DNA of 64,000 nucleotides, taken from Pseudalkalibacillus salsuginis (GTDB lineage: Bacteria > Bacillota > Bacilli > Bacillales > Fictibacillaceae). Shown in pieces: positions 8,396 through 16,518 of the stretch. The notes beneath the pieces were generated by a model. The model had not been told where the DNA came from. It searched no databases and was given only the letters and a program-made list of their open reading frames with translations. Within the stretch, counting starts at the first letter, position 1; each line of letters starts with the position of its first letter. The position numbers and the translations under genes were made by a program. Location: assembly GCF_021646685.1 (NCBI RefSeq), contig NZ_JAKJHW010000001.1, positions 806,001 through 870,000 on the forward strand. Reading direction: 5' to 3'.

Positions 8396-8476
8396 CTGAC
8401 CACACACCTTTGACTTTATCTTTTTTGAAAGGTCACCTCAAAAAATTAGACATGTATTGGGTTATCCCTTCTTTAT

Positions 8477-8492
8477 CTACTATTAATAGTAG
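8477..8492. promoter_or_regulatory. perfect palindrome upstream of liaF
   Basis: CTACTATTAATAGTAG is a perfect 16-bp palindrome about 85 bp upstream of the liaF start. It contains ACT and AGT half-sites, which LiaR/VraR regulators are reported to use, although the spacing here (six bases) is longer than I remember for VraR. A candidate autoregulatory operator only. Confidence 0.3.
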
Positions 8493-8690
8493 AATACCGC
8501 GCATCCAAGAAAGCTGGAACAATCCTGGGAATGTATTGTTCTCCGACTCAAGACGGAGATTCCAATATAGAAAACATGGGCTTTGCCAAGCCTTGGCGAA
8601 GGCAGAGCCTTAGCTGTACTTTTACTTCGTTCGTAAACTTTTTTGCTAAGTCGGTTAGCTACATCGCTGAAAAGTTATACTTTCTTAACG

Positions 8691-9094
8691 TATAAGAAAA
8701 GCGCAAACACCCTGATCAACCACGAAGGTCACCGGACGTCCAACGAGGAGTTTCTAAAGATCGGTTTTTCGCGTTGTAAGTGCTTCATAAAGGTCTTATG
8801 AGTACCTTAAGATCCGTTTTTCGCGTTGTAAGTGCTCCATAAAGGTCTTATGAGTACCTTAAGATCCGTTTTTCGCGTTGTAAGTGCTCCATAAAGGTCT
8901 TATGAGTACCTTAAGATCGGTTTTTTGCATTGCAAGTGCTCTATAAAGGTCTTATGAACCAAACAAAGTTCCGGTTCTGCGCGGGTAACACTTCGACCTA
9001 AATCAATGTGTCGACCGCCACAGGAGGACGAAGTGATTCAAGTGGTTGGGTGTTGGAGCTAGACATTCCTTCATCGAAACGAAATTTTCACACT
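8691..9094 (+). repeat. dispersed intergenic repeat, copy A (interrupted)
   Basis: Left part: AAGAAAAGCGCAAACACCCT, then GATCAACCACGAAGGTCACC up to CCAACGAGGAG at about 8750. The right part resumes at ACCAAACAAAGTTCCGGTTC (about 8957) and runs through CAATGTGTCGACCGCCACAG, GGAGCTAGACATTCC and GAAATTTTCACACTT. The two parts match copies C, D and E, in which they are separated by only GCTCGA. Here about 210 bp of tandem repeat replaces those six bases. No coding frame is conserved. Confidence 0.85.
8758..8955 (+). repeat. 52-bp tandem repeat, about 3.8 units
   Basis: Units start at 8758, 8810, 8862 and 8914, each beginning AGATC(C/G)GTTTTTCGCG, continuing TTGTAAGTGCTCCATAAAGG and ending TCTTATGAGTACCTTA; the last is truncated and more diverged. 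Each unit contains a small stem, AAGGT/ACCTT. The array sits inside copy A of the dispersed repeat. The units are contiguous without unique spacers, so this is not a CRISPR array. Confidence 0.9.
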
Positions 9095-9155
9095 TAAAAA
9101 GGATGGCCTTAAAAGTACCATCCTCATGTACAATCGATATTCATAATATGATGAA

Positions 9156-9518
9156 TCAAGTCAAAAGGACAATCCAAAAAACAACGAATCCTAAGTTCAA
9201 TACGAACCATGACCAGTACCATACTCTTGAGTAAGTGTTCCGGTCTTTATTGACATGCAAAAACATACCAGGTATTACCATCCAAATAACAAAAAGAAAA
9301 ATACCTAATAGAAACTGAACAATGGATGTAAAATTGAATTGATCAAAAGCCACAATCAATAAGTATGTTGGGACAAATTGTATGAACGGTACAAAAATGC
9401 TCCAAATCCATGCTCTTACCCGGTACATCTCAAAATACGTCCGATTCTCTTCCAAATATTTCCGTGTGTCACTCTGGATACTACTGAACGGAGCAGGTAT
9501 TTTACTTGATAACTCCAT
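9156..9518 (-). CDS. hypothetical membrane protein, three predicted helices
   Basis: 120 residues, ATG at 9518 behind AGGGGGCGATCCA. After a polar N-terminus of about 36 residues there are three hydrophobic segments (about 37-58, 66-88, 99-119). The last ends at the C-terminus, with aromatic-rich RVWYWSWFVLNLGF. I do not recognise the family. It stands alone between the dispersed repeat and the divergent YdjO-like gene. The good ribosome binding site and protein-like composition support a real gene. Confidence 0.6.
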   Translation of the reverse strand: MELSSKIPAPFSSIQSDTRKYLEENRTYFEMYRVRAWIWSIFVPFIQFVPTYLLIVAFDQFNFTSIVQFLLGIFLFVIWMVIPGMFLHVNKDRNTYSRVWYWSWFVLNLGFVVFWIVLLT

Positions 9519-9658
9519 TGGATCGCCCCCTACACATGATATTTATGTATGGCAAAGACTAACTCATGACCATTTTCACATAATTCCAGAACATAGAAAC
9601 TATATTATTAGGCAAAATTGGGTATAATAGAGATACTAAGATAAAGAGGGTGGAAGCA

Positions 9659-9844
9659 ATGGCATTTTTCTCAAAGAATCAACAAGAACCAATCCCCGAG
9701 GTTGAAACGAAAGTTTGGAGTTGCACGAGCCAGAACTGTTCTGGATGGATGAGAGAAGGGTTGACGTTTGATTCTGAACCAGCTTGTCCACTCTGTAATG
9801 CACCTATGAAACCAGAAGTCCGAGTATTACCGGAGCTATCATAA
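9659..9844 (+). CDS. cold-inducible YdjO-family zinc-ribbon-like small protein
   Basis: 61 residues from ATG 9659, preceded by AAAGAGGGTGG; an in-frame GTG at 9650 overlaps that site and is less likely. The protein has a WSCTSQNCSGWMREGL block and a CPLCNAPM block. That gives four cysteines spaced as a small metal knuckle, matching the Bacillus YdjO family, which is induced by cold; its molecular function is unknown. A TATAAT box lies at 9623-9628. A terminator follows at 9855-9902, so it is a single-gene unit. Confidence 0.7.
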   Translation: MAFFSKNQQEPIPEVETKVWSCTSQNCSGWMREGLTFDSEPACPLCNAPMKPEVRVLPELS

Positions 9845-9854
9845 TATCGTTTAC

Positions 9855-9902
9855 AGGAAGGACGAGATCTCCTAAATGGATCCGCCTTCCTTTATTTTTT
9901 AC
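9855..9902 (+). terminator. terminator of the YdjO-like gene
   Basis: AGGAAGG and CCTTCCT close a stem that continues with inner GATC pairing, then TTTATTTTTT. It lies ten bases after the stop codon. Confidence 0.7.
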
Positions 9903-9935
9903 CTTTAATATACTTCAGGGTTGATGTTGATTCTG

Positions 9936-10115
9936 GAGAAAATGCGACATCGCCCTGATTAACCACGAGGGGCACTGGAAGCCCAACGAGGAGGCTCGAA
10001 CCAAAAAAAGTTCGGTTCTGCGCGGGTAAACCTTTCGATCTAAATCAATGTGTCAGCCGCCGTAGGGGGCTGGTGGTTCGGCGACGGAGCTGGACATCAC
10101 TTCTCTGCATCTCAA
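9936..10115 (+). repeat. dispersed intergenic repeat, copy B
   Basis: Same order of blocks as the other copies: CGCCCTGATTAACCACGAGG, CACTGGAAGCCCAACGAGGA, GGCTCGAACC, GTTCGGTTCTGCGCGGGTAA, AAATCAATGTGTCAGCCGCC, and GGAGCTGGACATCACTTC. It is more diverged in its 3' third than copies C and D. It lies between the YdjO-like gene and hup, both on the + strand. The rest of 9903-10300 holds only A/T-rich promoter-like sequence before hup. Confidence 0.8.
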
Positions 10116-10300
10116 CTCTCGCCAGGCTCGCTTGGACTATTGCCTAAAAAATGGCCAAAGAAAGAACACAGTGTTTAGGAGCCTATTTTTTGAAGCGGCG
10201 ATAAAAAGAATTTTTAAAAAATGGATGTATATATAATTCAAAACCGGTAAGAATGGTAGATACATAAGGTTCCATCGAATAATATCAAGGAGGAATAAAC

Positions 10301-10576
10301 GTGAACAAACGTGATTTAATCCAACAAGTTGCTGAACAAACCGGTTTATCAAAAAAACACTCGACAACAGCTGTCAATGCAGTTATTGATGCAATTACTC
10401 AAAGACTTACGAATGGTGAAAATGTACAATTGATCGGGTTTGGTAGTTTTGAAGTTCGCGAACGCCAAGCAAGAAAAGGACGCAATCCTCAGACTGGTCA
10501 AGTCATTCAAATTCCAGCTACTCGTACACCTGCCTTCAAGCCGGGTAAACAGCTGAAAGAAGCAGTAAGAGCATAG
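10301..10576 (+). CDS. hup: HU family DNA-binding protein
   Basis: 91 residues with GTG start at 10301 behind AAGGAGGA. The sequence is typical HU throughout: [19 protein letters not shown] at the N-terminus, [20 protein letters not shown] before the DNA-binding arm, and the arm tip [22 protein letters not shown] is the main nucleoid protein of Bacillus, bending and compacting DNA non-specifically. It is a monocistronic unit with a terminator at 10596-10630. The length is the family standard (90-92). Confidence 0.95.
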   Translation: MNKRDLIQQVAEQTGLSKKHSTTAVNAVIDAITQRLTNGENVQLIGFGSFEVRERQARKGRNPQTGQVIQIPATRTPAFKPGKQLKEAVRA

Positions 10577-10595
10577 TTTAAGTCTATAAGAAACT

Positions 10596-10630
10596 AAAGG
10601 GACTACCAATCCGGCAAGTCCCTTTTCTCT
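10596..10630. terminator. terminator between hup and the convergent SDR gene
   Basis: AAAGGGACT and AGTCCCTTT form a 9-bp stem with a 12-base loop followed by T-rich sequence (TTTTCTCTTTTC). It can serve both convergent transcripts. Confidence 0.75.
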
Positions 10631-10638
10631 TTTCATTA

Positions 10639-11436
10639 TCACATGACGCTTCCGCCAGAAATTTTCACTGACTCCCCAATAATATTTGGCGCAGCATCAG
10701 TGAGCAAGTACGCAATCGTATTAGCCACTTCTTCTGGCTGAGTCAATTTCCCTGAAGGATATTCTTTTTTGATCGCCTTCCATTGTTCTTCGAATGAAAT
10801 CCCGTTTCGTTCTGCCCTTTTTTCTATAGCTTTAATACCCATCGGTGTATTCACATACCCCGGGCAAACCGCATTGACCCTGACTCCATTTTCAATGGCT
10901 TCAAATGCAAAGGAATGGGTAAACCCAATCAGGGCAAACTTAGACCCCGAATATGCTGTATTCCCATATGTTCCTCTCACCCCTGATAATGAGGATACAT
11001 TGACGATGACCCCTCGTTGCTGTTTTTTCATGCATTGATAAACCAGTTTTGTCAACATTACCGCGGAGGTAAAATTCAGATCCATGATGAATTCAAGCTC
11101 TTCTTTTGAGGTATCATCAATGATCCCACCGCCACTGATCCCAGCACAATTCACTAATCCATAAACAGGTCCAAGCTTGTCAATTGCTTTTTTAACTAGG
11201 TTGATTTGTTCTTCCTCAACCGTCAAATCGGCTATATGTACATATACGTTATCGGCAGGGGTAAATTCGGCTATTTCTTGCTTCAGCAAGTTCAATTTTT
11301 TTTCGTCTCTTGCTGTGATTGTCACTTTTCCACCCATTTTGACCACTGCTTTAGCCGTATCACTTCCGATTCCTCCGCTTGCACCAGTTACGATGACATG
11401 CCGGTTTTCAAGTGCATCAAAGGAAAAAACGTTCAT
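10639..11436 (-). CDS. short-chain dehydrogenase/reductase (FabG-like)
   Basis: 265 residues, ATG at 11436 behind AAAGGAGCGG. Classical SDR motifs are all present: TGASGGIGSD for NAD(P) binding (about 18-27), NCAGISG (about 96-102), the catalytic Ser region VNVSSLSGVRG, and the YSGSKFA catalytic Tyr/Lys (about 162-168). The C-terminus ISGGSVM is FabG-like. It reduces or oxidises an alcohol/ketone using a nicotinamide cofactor; the substrate is not readable. Transcription may come from upstream of the MFS gene or from its own promoter; a small RNA-like module lies 280 bp upstream. Confidence 0.88.
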   Translation of the reverse strand: MNVFSFDALENRHVIVTGASGGIGSDTAKAVVKMGGKVTITARDEKKLNLLKQEIAEFTPADNVYVHIADLTVEEEQINLVKKAIDKLGPVYGLVNCAGISGGGIIDDTSKEELEFIMDLNFTSAVMLTKLVYQCMKKQQRGVIVNVSSLSGVRGTYGNTAYSGSKFALIGFTHSFAFEAIENGVRVNAVCPGYVNTPMGIKAIEKRAERNGISFEEQWKAIKKEYPSGKLTQPEEVANTIAYLLTDAAPNIIGESVKISGGSVM

Positions 11437-11714
11437 CGCGGCCGCTCCTTTACCTTTTAAGAACTAAAAAATTATGATTTCTTTATTTTAAAGTAGATGG
11501 ACTCAACTAAAAAAAGACAGACCCCTCGTTTCAAGAAGATTTGAGGTTCATTGCATTGGTTTGACAACGCCGTTATTTATATCAACTTACCCTTAGTTCC
11601 ATTCATGTAAACTAATGTTTATTCCATTTTACCAAAAATGTTCACTTTCCACCGAATATAGTTGACATTTCAATGAGAACATCATACGAATTGAACTCAG
11701 TAGGCTTTTTAAAC

Positions 11715-11788
11715 AAAAAAAGGGTGCAAGCTACTTTAGCTTGCACCAAAAAGGTATGGGCGGTGTCAGAGTTTTAAGGGGATTGTCT
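11715..11788 (-). ncRNA. putative small RNA or leader module, copy 1
   Basis: Read on the - strand, TATACT (11794-11799) is followed about seven bases later by a segment near-identical to the copy at 13347-13421: GTAGACAATCCCCTTAAAAC, then TCTGACACCGCCCATACC. It ends in a perfect terminator, GGTGCAAGCT-loop-AGCTTGCACC (11723-11747), with TTTTTTT. The single-stranded part is C-rich and could pair with AAGGGG-type ribosome binding sites, as trans-acting regulatory RNAs of Firmicutes do. Stem changes relative to copy 2 are compensatory. It lies 280 bp upstream of the SDR gene, so a cis leader is the alternative. Confidence 0.6.
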
Positions 11789-11793
11789 ACTTT

Positions 11794-11832
11794 AGTATAA
11801 CACGGCACTAAAGGGTTTGTTATTGGGAAAAC
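11794..11832 (-). promoter_or_regulatory. promoter of the small RNA module, copy 1
   Basis: TATACT at 11794-11799 (- strand) with an upstream block TTTTCCCAATAAC that is also conserved at copy 2. The bases between the two blocks differ between copies, which is how a promoter spacer behaves. No good TTGACA is present, so an alternative sigma factor is possible; the sigma factor is not determined. Confidence 0.45.
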
Positions 11833-11959
11833 AACCGAAAAACAACCGAAAAAAACGTAGTTGTCAATCAAAGATTTTCCCAACTTTTCCTACCCACATA
11901 AAAACGATGCGACCTTTCTCTTTTATAATCATTTTGTACTACTTACGGACATTTGCATA

Positions 11960-13216
11960 TTAACTTGCCGCCCTCTCTTTATTCTTCTGTCTCAGTTTTT
12001 TAACATCGGCTTGGATAAGGATGGATACGACCAGCGCCACTAAAAAAGCTGCTGCAAAAATATAAAGAGTCAGTGTATAACTTTGGGTAGTCTCACGTAA
12101 CCATGAAACGAGAATCGGTCCTACAAGACCAGCTGCAGCCCAGGCCGTCAAGATATAACCGTGGATAGCCCCAAGTTGTTTCGTGCCAAACAAATCTCCG
12201 ATATAAGCTGGTATGGAAGCGAAACCTCCACCATAACAAGATAAGATAAAAAAAATGGAAACTTGGAATAACAGGGAAGCTGTAGTAATTGGTAACAGGA
12301 TGAACAGTACGATCTGGATAGCAAAAAAAGCAGTATACACATTCGGTCTGCCAATGTAATCTGACAGTGATGCCCAGCCAATACGCCCTAATCCGTTGAA
12401 CAGTCCCATAATTCCGACCATCGTCGCTGCTGCTGCTGCACTTAAACCAGCTATTTCTTGGGCCATAGGGGAAGCGACTGAAATGATGGCGATCCCGCAA
12501 GTGACATTGATGAACAACATCAACCATAGGTACCAGAATCGTCTGGTTTTCGAAGCTTCATTAGCTGTAAGCTGTGAGAGATCCTGCGGTTTATGCTTTC
12601 TTTTTTCCATGCTCTCATCATAACCCTTTGGTTTCCATCCTACAGGTGGTGGTGACAGGTAAGAGGATGAGAGGAGCATAATTGCTAAATATACAATCCC
12701 TAAAATATAGAACGTCCCAGCAATGCCGACCAGATTAATCAGTGAATTGATCACAGGGCTGGCAATTAAAGAGGCGAAACCAAAGCCCATGATCGCAAGG
12801 CCGGTCGCAAGTCCTCTCCGGTCAGGAAACCACTTTACCAATGTAGATACCGGAGCGATATATCCTATTCCTAACCCGATTCCGCCAAACACGCCGTATG
12901 CAACATATAGTAAGGTCAGAGATTCTGCATTGATTGCCAAACCGGAACCTAAAAGACCGACCCCAAAAAATGATGCTGATATGATTCCTGATTTCCTCGG
13001 CCCATGCTTTTCAACAAAATGGCCCATGAAAGCAGCTGCAAGGCCTAAAAAAAGAATGGCGATACTGAATGTCCAAGAGACTCTGCTTAAACTCCAGCCA
13101 TATTCGTTCATCAATGGTTTTGTAAAAACACTCCAAGAGTATACCGAACCAATCGATAAATGAATCCCGACCCCACAAGCGGCAATCAACCAGCGATTTT
13201 TCACCTTATCCGACAC
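11960..13216 (-). CDS. MFS transporter, oxalate/formate antiporter-like
   Basis: 418 residues from the GTG at 13216, preceded by GAGGAGAGATAAT; translating further upstream would run through the small RNA module. About twelve membrane helices are visible. Family features are RWLIAACGVGIHLSIGSVYS in helix 1, FMGHFVEKHGPRKSG in the helix 2-3 loop, and the second-half repeat GLGRIGWASLSDYIGR. This matches the OxlT group of major facilitator proteins, which exchange dicarboxylates or monocarboxylates such as oxalate and formate. The real substrate is unknown. Proximity to fdhD and moaA, needed for molybdenum formate dehydrogenases, makes formate or oxalate attractive, but this is inference. Confidence 0.8.
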   Translation of the reverse strand: MSDKVKNRWLIAACGVGIHLSIGSVYSWSVFTKPLMNEYGWSLSRVSWTFSIAILFLGLAAAFMGHFVEKHGPRKSGIISASFFGVGLLGSGLAINAESLTLLYVAYGVFGGIGLGIGYIAPVSTLVKWFPDRRGLATGLAIMGFGFASLIASPVINSLINLVGIAGTFYILGIVYLAIMLLSSSYLSPPPVGWKPKGYDESMEKRKHKPQDLSQLTANEASKTRRFWYLWLMLFINVTCGIAIISVASPMAQEIAGLSAAAAATMVGIMGLFNGLGRIGWASLSDYIGRPNVYTAFFAIQIVLFILLPITTASLLFQVSIFFILSCYGGGFASIPAYIGDLFGTKQLGAIHGYILTAWAAAGLVGPILVSWLRETTQSYTLTLYIFAAAFLVALVVSILIQADVKKLRQKNKERAAS

Positions 13217-13346
13217 ATTATCTCTCCTCACGTTTATTATTTGAGAAGCTCTTGGTGTCCTTGCTTGTTTCAAAACTAAAGATGATTTTTTGAAATAATA
13301 CCATGAAAGCGCATTCATTAACAAACCATACGATTGATCTATGATA

Positions 13347-13421
13347 AAAAAAAGAGTGCAAGCAACAAGTGCTTGCACTGAAAAAGGTATGGGCGGTGTC
13401 AGAGTATTAAGGGGATTGTCT
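13347..13421 (-). ncRNA. putative small RNA or leader module, copy 2
   Basis: Second copy of the module at 11715-11788. Promoter-like TATACT lies at 13427-13432, then GTAGACAATCCCCTTAATAC and TCTGACACCGCCCATACC. The terminator stem AGTGCAAGCA-loop-TGCTTGCACT (13355-13379) is followed by TTTTTTTT. Compared with copy 1 the linear C-rich part has only one or two changes, whereas the stem differs on both arms in a way that keeps pairing. It lies 130 bp upstream of the MFS start, in the same direction. A trans-acting small RNA or an attenuating leader both fit. Confidence 0.6.
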
Positions 13422-13624
13422 ACTTCAGTATAACATGGGATCCATGTCTTCGTTATTGGGAAAATCAAGCTTTTTATCGTTTAAAATTTGATATGTTGAT
13501 AGAATAATTTTCCCAATATCACCATTCCCTCTACCCTCCACTCTCCTCAAGTACGAACAACATGAAACTTCGAAATAAGATATAATGAGTAAAAGGGAAT
13601 TCGACGTACGGAATGAGGGATACG

Positions 13625-14416
13625 ATGGAAGATTTCATCAAAACAAAAAGAAAAATCATTTCCTATCAGGATGGAAAAATAACAGAAACAGAGGATACCA
13701 TAGTGACTGAGTTTCCTCTTACCATTATGCTGAATGGCAATGAATTTGCTACAATGGTATGTACACCTACACATATTGAGGAAATGGCAATCGGTTTTCT
13801 TGCATCAGAAGGAATCATCCGTTTTTATAACCGAGACATTTCATCGATTTCCATAGATAGAGATAAAGGGTTCGCTTATATCGAGACCGTAAAAAAAATC
13901 ACGCCTTCCATTCATGACCACACAAAACGATTCATAGGCTCATGTTGCGGAAAAAGCCGACAATCCTTTTATTTTCAGAACGATGTAAAAACGGCTAAAT
14001 CATCCATGTCCAAAGTCCAGGTCACTTTTCAACAATGCATTGACCTGATGAGTGACCTGCAATCTTCAAGTAATACGTTCAGAGAGACTGGCGGCGTCCA
14101 TAATGCCGCGATCTGTACCCCTGATGGCGTGATCGTTTCCCGTACCGATATCGGACGGCATAATGCACTTGATAAACTTTATGGACATTGCTTGATGAAT
14201 AACATCAACGTTCATGATAAAATCCTTGTTTTCAGCGGCAGGATCTCTTCTGAAATTCTTTTGAAGGCTGCGAAAATCGGGGTAGGCATATTCCTTTCAA
14301 AGGCTGCCCCGACTGAACTGGCCCTCCAGGCTGCTGAAGACTTGAATATCACCACCGCAGGCTTCATCCGCGGGAACAAGGTGAATGTATACACCCACGC
14401 AGAACGGATTATATGA
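13625..14416 (+). CDS. fdhD: FdhD, sulfurtransferase for formate dehydrogenase
   Basis: 263 residues from ATG 13625, with GAGGGA six bases upstream; the ATG at 13613 overlaps that site. Family blocks are TIVTEFPLTIMLNGNEFATM, THIEEMAIGFLASEGII, the FTGGVH-like RETGGVHNAA, SRTDIGRHNALDKLYG, and ISSEILLKAAKIGV. A CC pair in FIGSCCGKS corresponds to the catalytic cysteine loop. FdhD transfers sulfur from IscS to the molybdenum cofactor of formate dehydrogenase. No formate dehydrogenase gene is in the window. It is co-directional with moaA, 31 bases away, and has a TATAAT box at 13581-13586. Confidence 0.92.
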   Translation: MEDFIKTKRKIISYQDGKITETEDTIVTEFPLTIMLNGNEFATMVCTPTHIEEMAIGFLASEGIIRFYNRDISSISIDRDKGFAYIETVKKITPSIHDHTKRFIGSCCGKSRQSFYFQNDVKTAKSSMSKVQVTFQQCIDLMSDLQSSSNTFRETGGVHNAAICTPDGVIVSRTDIGRHNALDKLYGHCLMNNINVHDKILVFSGRISSEILLKAAKIGVGIFLSKAAPTELALQAAEDLNITTAGFIRGNKVNVYTHAERII

Positions 14417-14447
14417 CTAACCTTTTCAAGGAGGTGACTGACCGATT

Positions 14448-15455
14448 ATGAACGTCTACGACCAACTGAAACGTCCGCTTCGGGATCTGCGGATTTCTGT
14501 AACAGACCGTTGTAATTTCCGGTGTCATTACTGTATGCCTGCTGATATATTCGGACCTGAATATGAATTTCTCAAAAAAAATATGCTTTTGAGCTTCGAA
14601 GAGATTACAAGATTAGCTCAATTGTTCCAAGACACTTCCGGAATCAAGAAAATCCGACTAACAGGCGGTGAACCGCTGATGAGAAGGGATATGCCGAATC
14701 TAGTCCGGATGCTCTCTAAAATCGATCATATCGAAGACATTGCCATGACAACCAACGGTTCACTTTTGCCAAAATATGCTGAACAATTGAAAGCTGCCGG
14801 GATGCATCGTGTCACAATCAGCTTGGATACCCTTGATGAGGAACGTTTCAAGAAAATCAACGGACGAGATATATCTGTTTCTACGGTGTTAAAAGGAGTA
14901 CAGGCAGCCCGGGATGCAGGACTAGGAATCAAGATGAACATGGTCGTCCAAAAAGGCGTCAATGATCAAGACATCGTGCCGATGGCCAGGTATTTCCGAG
15001 AACAGGGGATCATCATCCGGTTCATTGAGTACATGGATGTAGGGAATACGAACGGCTGGAAGATGGATGATGTCTTCCCTAAAAAAGCGATTATTGAGCG
15101 GATCAATGAAGAAATGCCGATTGAACCGATAGAGCCGAATTATAAAGGTGAGGTTGCAACAAGGTACCGGTACAAAGGTTCAAAGGAAGAAATCGGTATC
15201 ATCTCATCTGTAACTGACGCATTCTGTTCAACATGCAATCGGGCAAGGCTTTCAGCAGAAGGAAAACTGTTCACCTGTTTATTCTCTTCGAAAGGTCATG
15301 ATTTAAGAGGTCCTATGCGAAATGGCGCTGATGATGATGAAATGAAGGAAATCATCAAAGGAATTTGGACAAATCGACACGATCGGTATTCAGAAAACAG
15401 GACTGCTCAAACGAAAAGAACGTCAAAAGTTGAAATGTCACATATCGGAGGATGA
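14448..15455 (+). CDS. moaA: GTP 3',8-cyclase MoaA (molybdopterin biosynthesis)
   Basis: 335 residues. The radical-SAM cluster motif CNFRCHYC (C22, C26, C29) is followed by [13 protein letters not shown] and TTNGSLL. The C-terminal second cluster reads [11 protein letters not shown] ... LFTCLF, and the substrate-binding RARLSAEGK region is intact. The final GG tail, required in MoaA for radical formation, is present (HIGG). It catalyses the first step of molybdenum cofactor synthesis from GTP. Second gene of fdhD-moaA; AAGGAGGTG lies 13 bases before the ATG. A strong terminator overlaps the stop codon. Confidence 0.95.
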   Translation: MNVYDQLKRPLRDLRISVTDRCNFRCHYCMPADIFGPEYEFLKKNMLLSFEEITRLAQLFQDTSGIKKIRLTGGEPLMRRDMPNLVRMLSKIDHIEDIAMTTNGSLLPKYAEQLKAAGMHRVTISLDTLDEERFKKINGRDISVSTVLKGVQAARDAGLGIKMNMVVQKGVNDQDIVPMARYFREQGIIIRFIEYMDVGNTNGWKMDDVFPKKAIIERINEEMPIEPIEPNYKGEVATRYRYKGSKEEIGIISSVTDAFCSTCNRARLSAEGKLFTCLFSSKGHDLRGPMRNGADDDEMKEIIKGIWTNRHDRYSENRTAQTKRTSKVEMSHIGG

Positions 15456-15480
15456 CTGATACAATCAGTCATCCTTTTTT
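15450..15480 (+). terminator. terminator of fdhD-moaA
   Basis: GGATGACTGAT and ATCAGTCATCC form an 11-bp stem around a short loop and are followed by six T. The stem begins within the last codons of moaA. Confidence 0.85.
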
Positions 15481-15498
15481 GATGTTTGACACAACAAA

Positions 15499-15530
15499 GA
15501 GAGCGACCATAATTTAATTGCCGCTCTCCC
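15499..15530 (-). terminator. terminator of the Ohr gene
   Basis: GAGAGCG and CGCTCTC enclose a long A/T-rich loop. On the - strand the stem is followed by TTTGTTGTG. It is weaker than its neighbour but well placed, 50 bases after the Ohr stop. Confidence 0.55.
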
Positions 15531-15578
15531 TCTTTTCCAACTGCTAGGTTACATTAAGTGTAGCTTTTGGACGCAGTG

Positions 15579-15998
15579 TTAAACGACTTTCGTATTCAGC
15601 CTAACGTCCACATTACCCCGTATGGCTTTAGAATACGGGCAAAATTCATGAGCCTTCCTAACCAGCTCTTCGGCATCCTCTTGGCTTACCCCATTCACTT
15701 CTACATTTAAAGTTACACCGATCTTGAAACCATTGTCGCTTGAATCCTTCATGAAACTTACATCAGCTGTCACACTTGATTCGATTTCTTTTTTCTGTTT
15801 TGTAGCAACCAGATTGAGTGCCCCATCAAAGCATGCTGAATATCCAGATGCAAATAATTCTTCAGGGTTTGTACCTTTCTTATCCGTATCATCAGTAGGC
15901 ATTACAAGATCATGATCGATTTGGCCGGTATCAGATTTCACATGACCTTTCCTTCCACCTTTTGCTGTCGCATGTGCAGTAAATAATACATCATTCAT
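15579..15998 (-). CDS. organic hydroperoxide resistance protein (Ohr/OsmC family)
   Basis: 139 residues, ATG at 15998 behind AGGAGGAGTTAAAGA. The two redox cysteines are C56 in SGYSACFDGAL and C120 in HEFCPYSKAIRGNV, with the conserved glutamate in TNPEELFASGYS. Ohr reduces lipid and organic hydroperoxides using lipoylated or small-thiol reductants in the cytoplasm. Length and motifs match OhrA/OhrB of Bacillus; which paralogue cannot be decided. No OhrR gene is adjacent. An imperfect palindrome TTACACATATGTAG lies at 16038-16050 upstream and could be an operator. Confidence 0.9.
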   Translation of the reverse strand: MNDVLFTAHATAKGGRKGHVKSDTGQIDHDLVMPTDDTDKKGTNPEELFASGYSACFDGALNLVATKQKKEIESSVTADVSFMKDSSDNGFKIGVTLNVEVNGVSQEDAEELVRKAHEFCPYSKAIRGNVDVRLNTKVV

Positions 15999-16098
15999 TC
16001 TTTAACTCCTCCTTCAGCCTTTAAAGTTATCAAATCTTACACATATGTAGTTCCTGCTATTCGATTTTTTAAAACACTATATTGGCCTATGTATTCTG

Positions 16099-16518
16099 TC
16101 AGACTGTTCCTTGAAATATATATGGAACAGAATTTTCAAGAAATCCCTCAATTCCTTCAGAATGATAAGGCATCCATCCATTGGCTGTTGGAATATCCAT
16201 CCATTTTACATCTGAAATGGTTTCCGTATCTTGAATCGAGATCTCTCCGTTGACAATCCGGGCTTTGAAGGTAATGAAAATAGCGTGGTGATCATTTTCC
16301 TTCATGAATGCTTCATTTACACATACGAGGTTTTCAATTTCAATTGTCAATCCTGTTTCTTCTCTAGCTTCTCGAATGGCAGCCTCCATCAATGTCTCAC
16401 CTTCTTCTACTGCTCCACCAGGCATGGACCAATTATCATATTTCGTATTATGTACCATCAAAATCTTATCCTTTTCTTTATCATAAATAAGTGAATATAC
16501 CACATTGACTCGTTTCAT
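16099..16518 (-). CDS. Nudix hydrolase
   Basis: 139 residues, ATG at 16518 behind AAAAAGGAGCGATGAG. The Nudix box is complete: GGAVEEGETLMEAAIREARE followed by ETGL (about residues 35-57), with the metal-binding REAREE glutamates. Such enzymes cleave nucleoside diphosphates linked to another group; MutT/NudG-like sanitising of oxidised nucleotides is possible, but the substrate cannot be read. It is a single gene; the gap of about 100 bases to Ohr has no clear terminator. Confidence 0.88.
   Translation of the reverse strand: MKRVNVVYSLIYDKEKDKILMVHNTKYDNWSMPGGAVEEGETLMEAAIREAREETGLTIEIENLVCVNEAFMKENDHHAIFITFKARIVNGEISIQDTETISDVKWMDIPTANGWMPYHSEGIEGFLENSVPYIFQGTV

Noticed and set aside
8758-8955. 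Possible CRISPR array
   Set aside because: Units are directly contiguous with no unique spacers, and there are no cas genes in the window.
13217-13468. Extended N-terminus of the MFS transporter
   Set aside because: The extra 84 residues would be translated from the small RNA module and its terminator, and do not resemble MFS proteins. The GTG at 13216 has GAGGAGAG before it.
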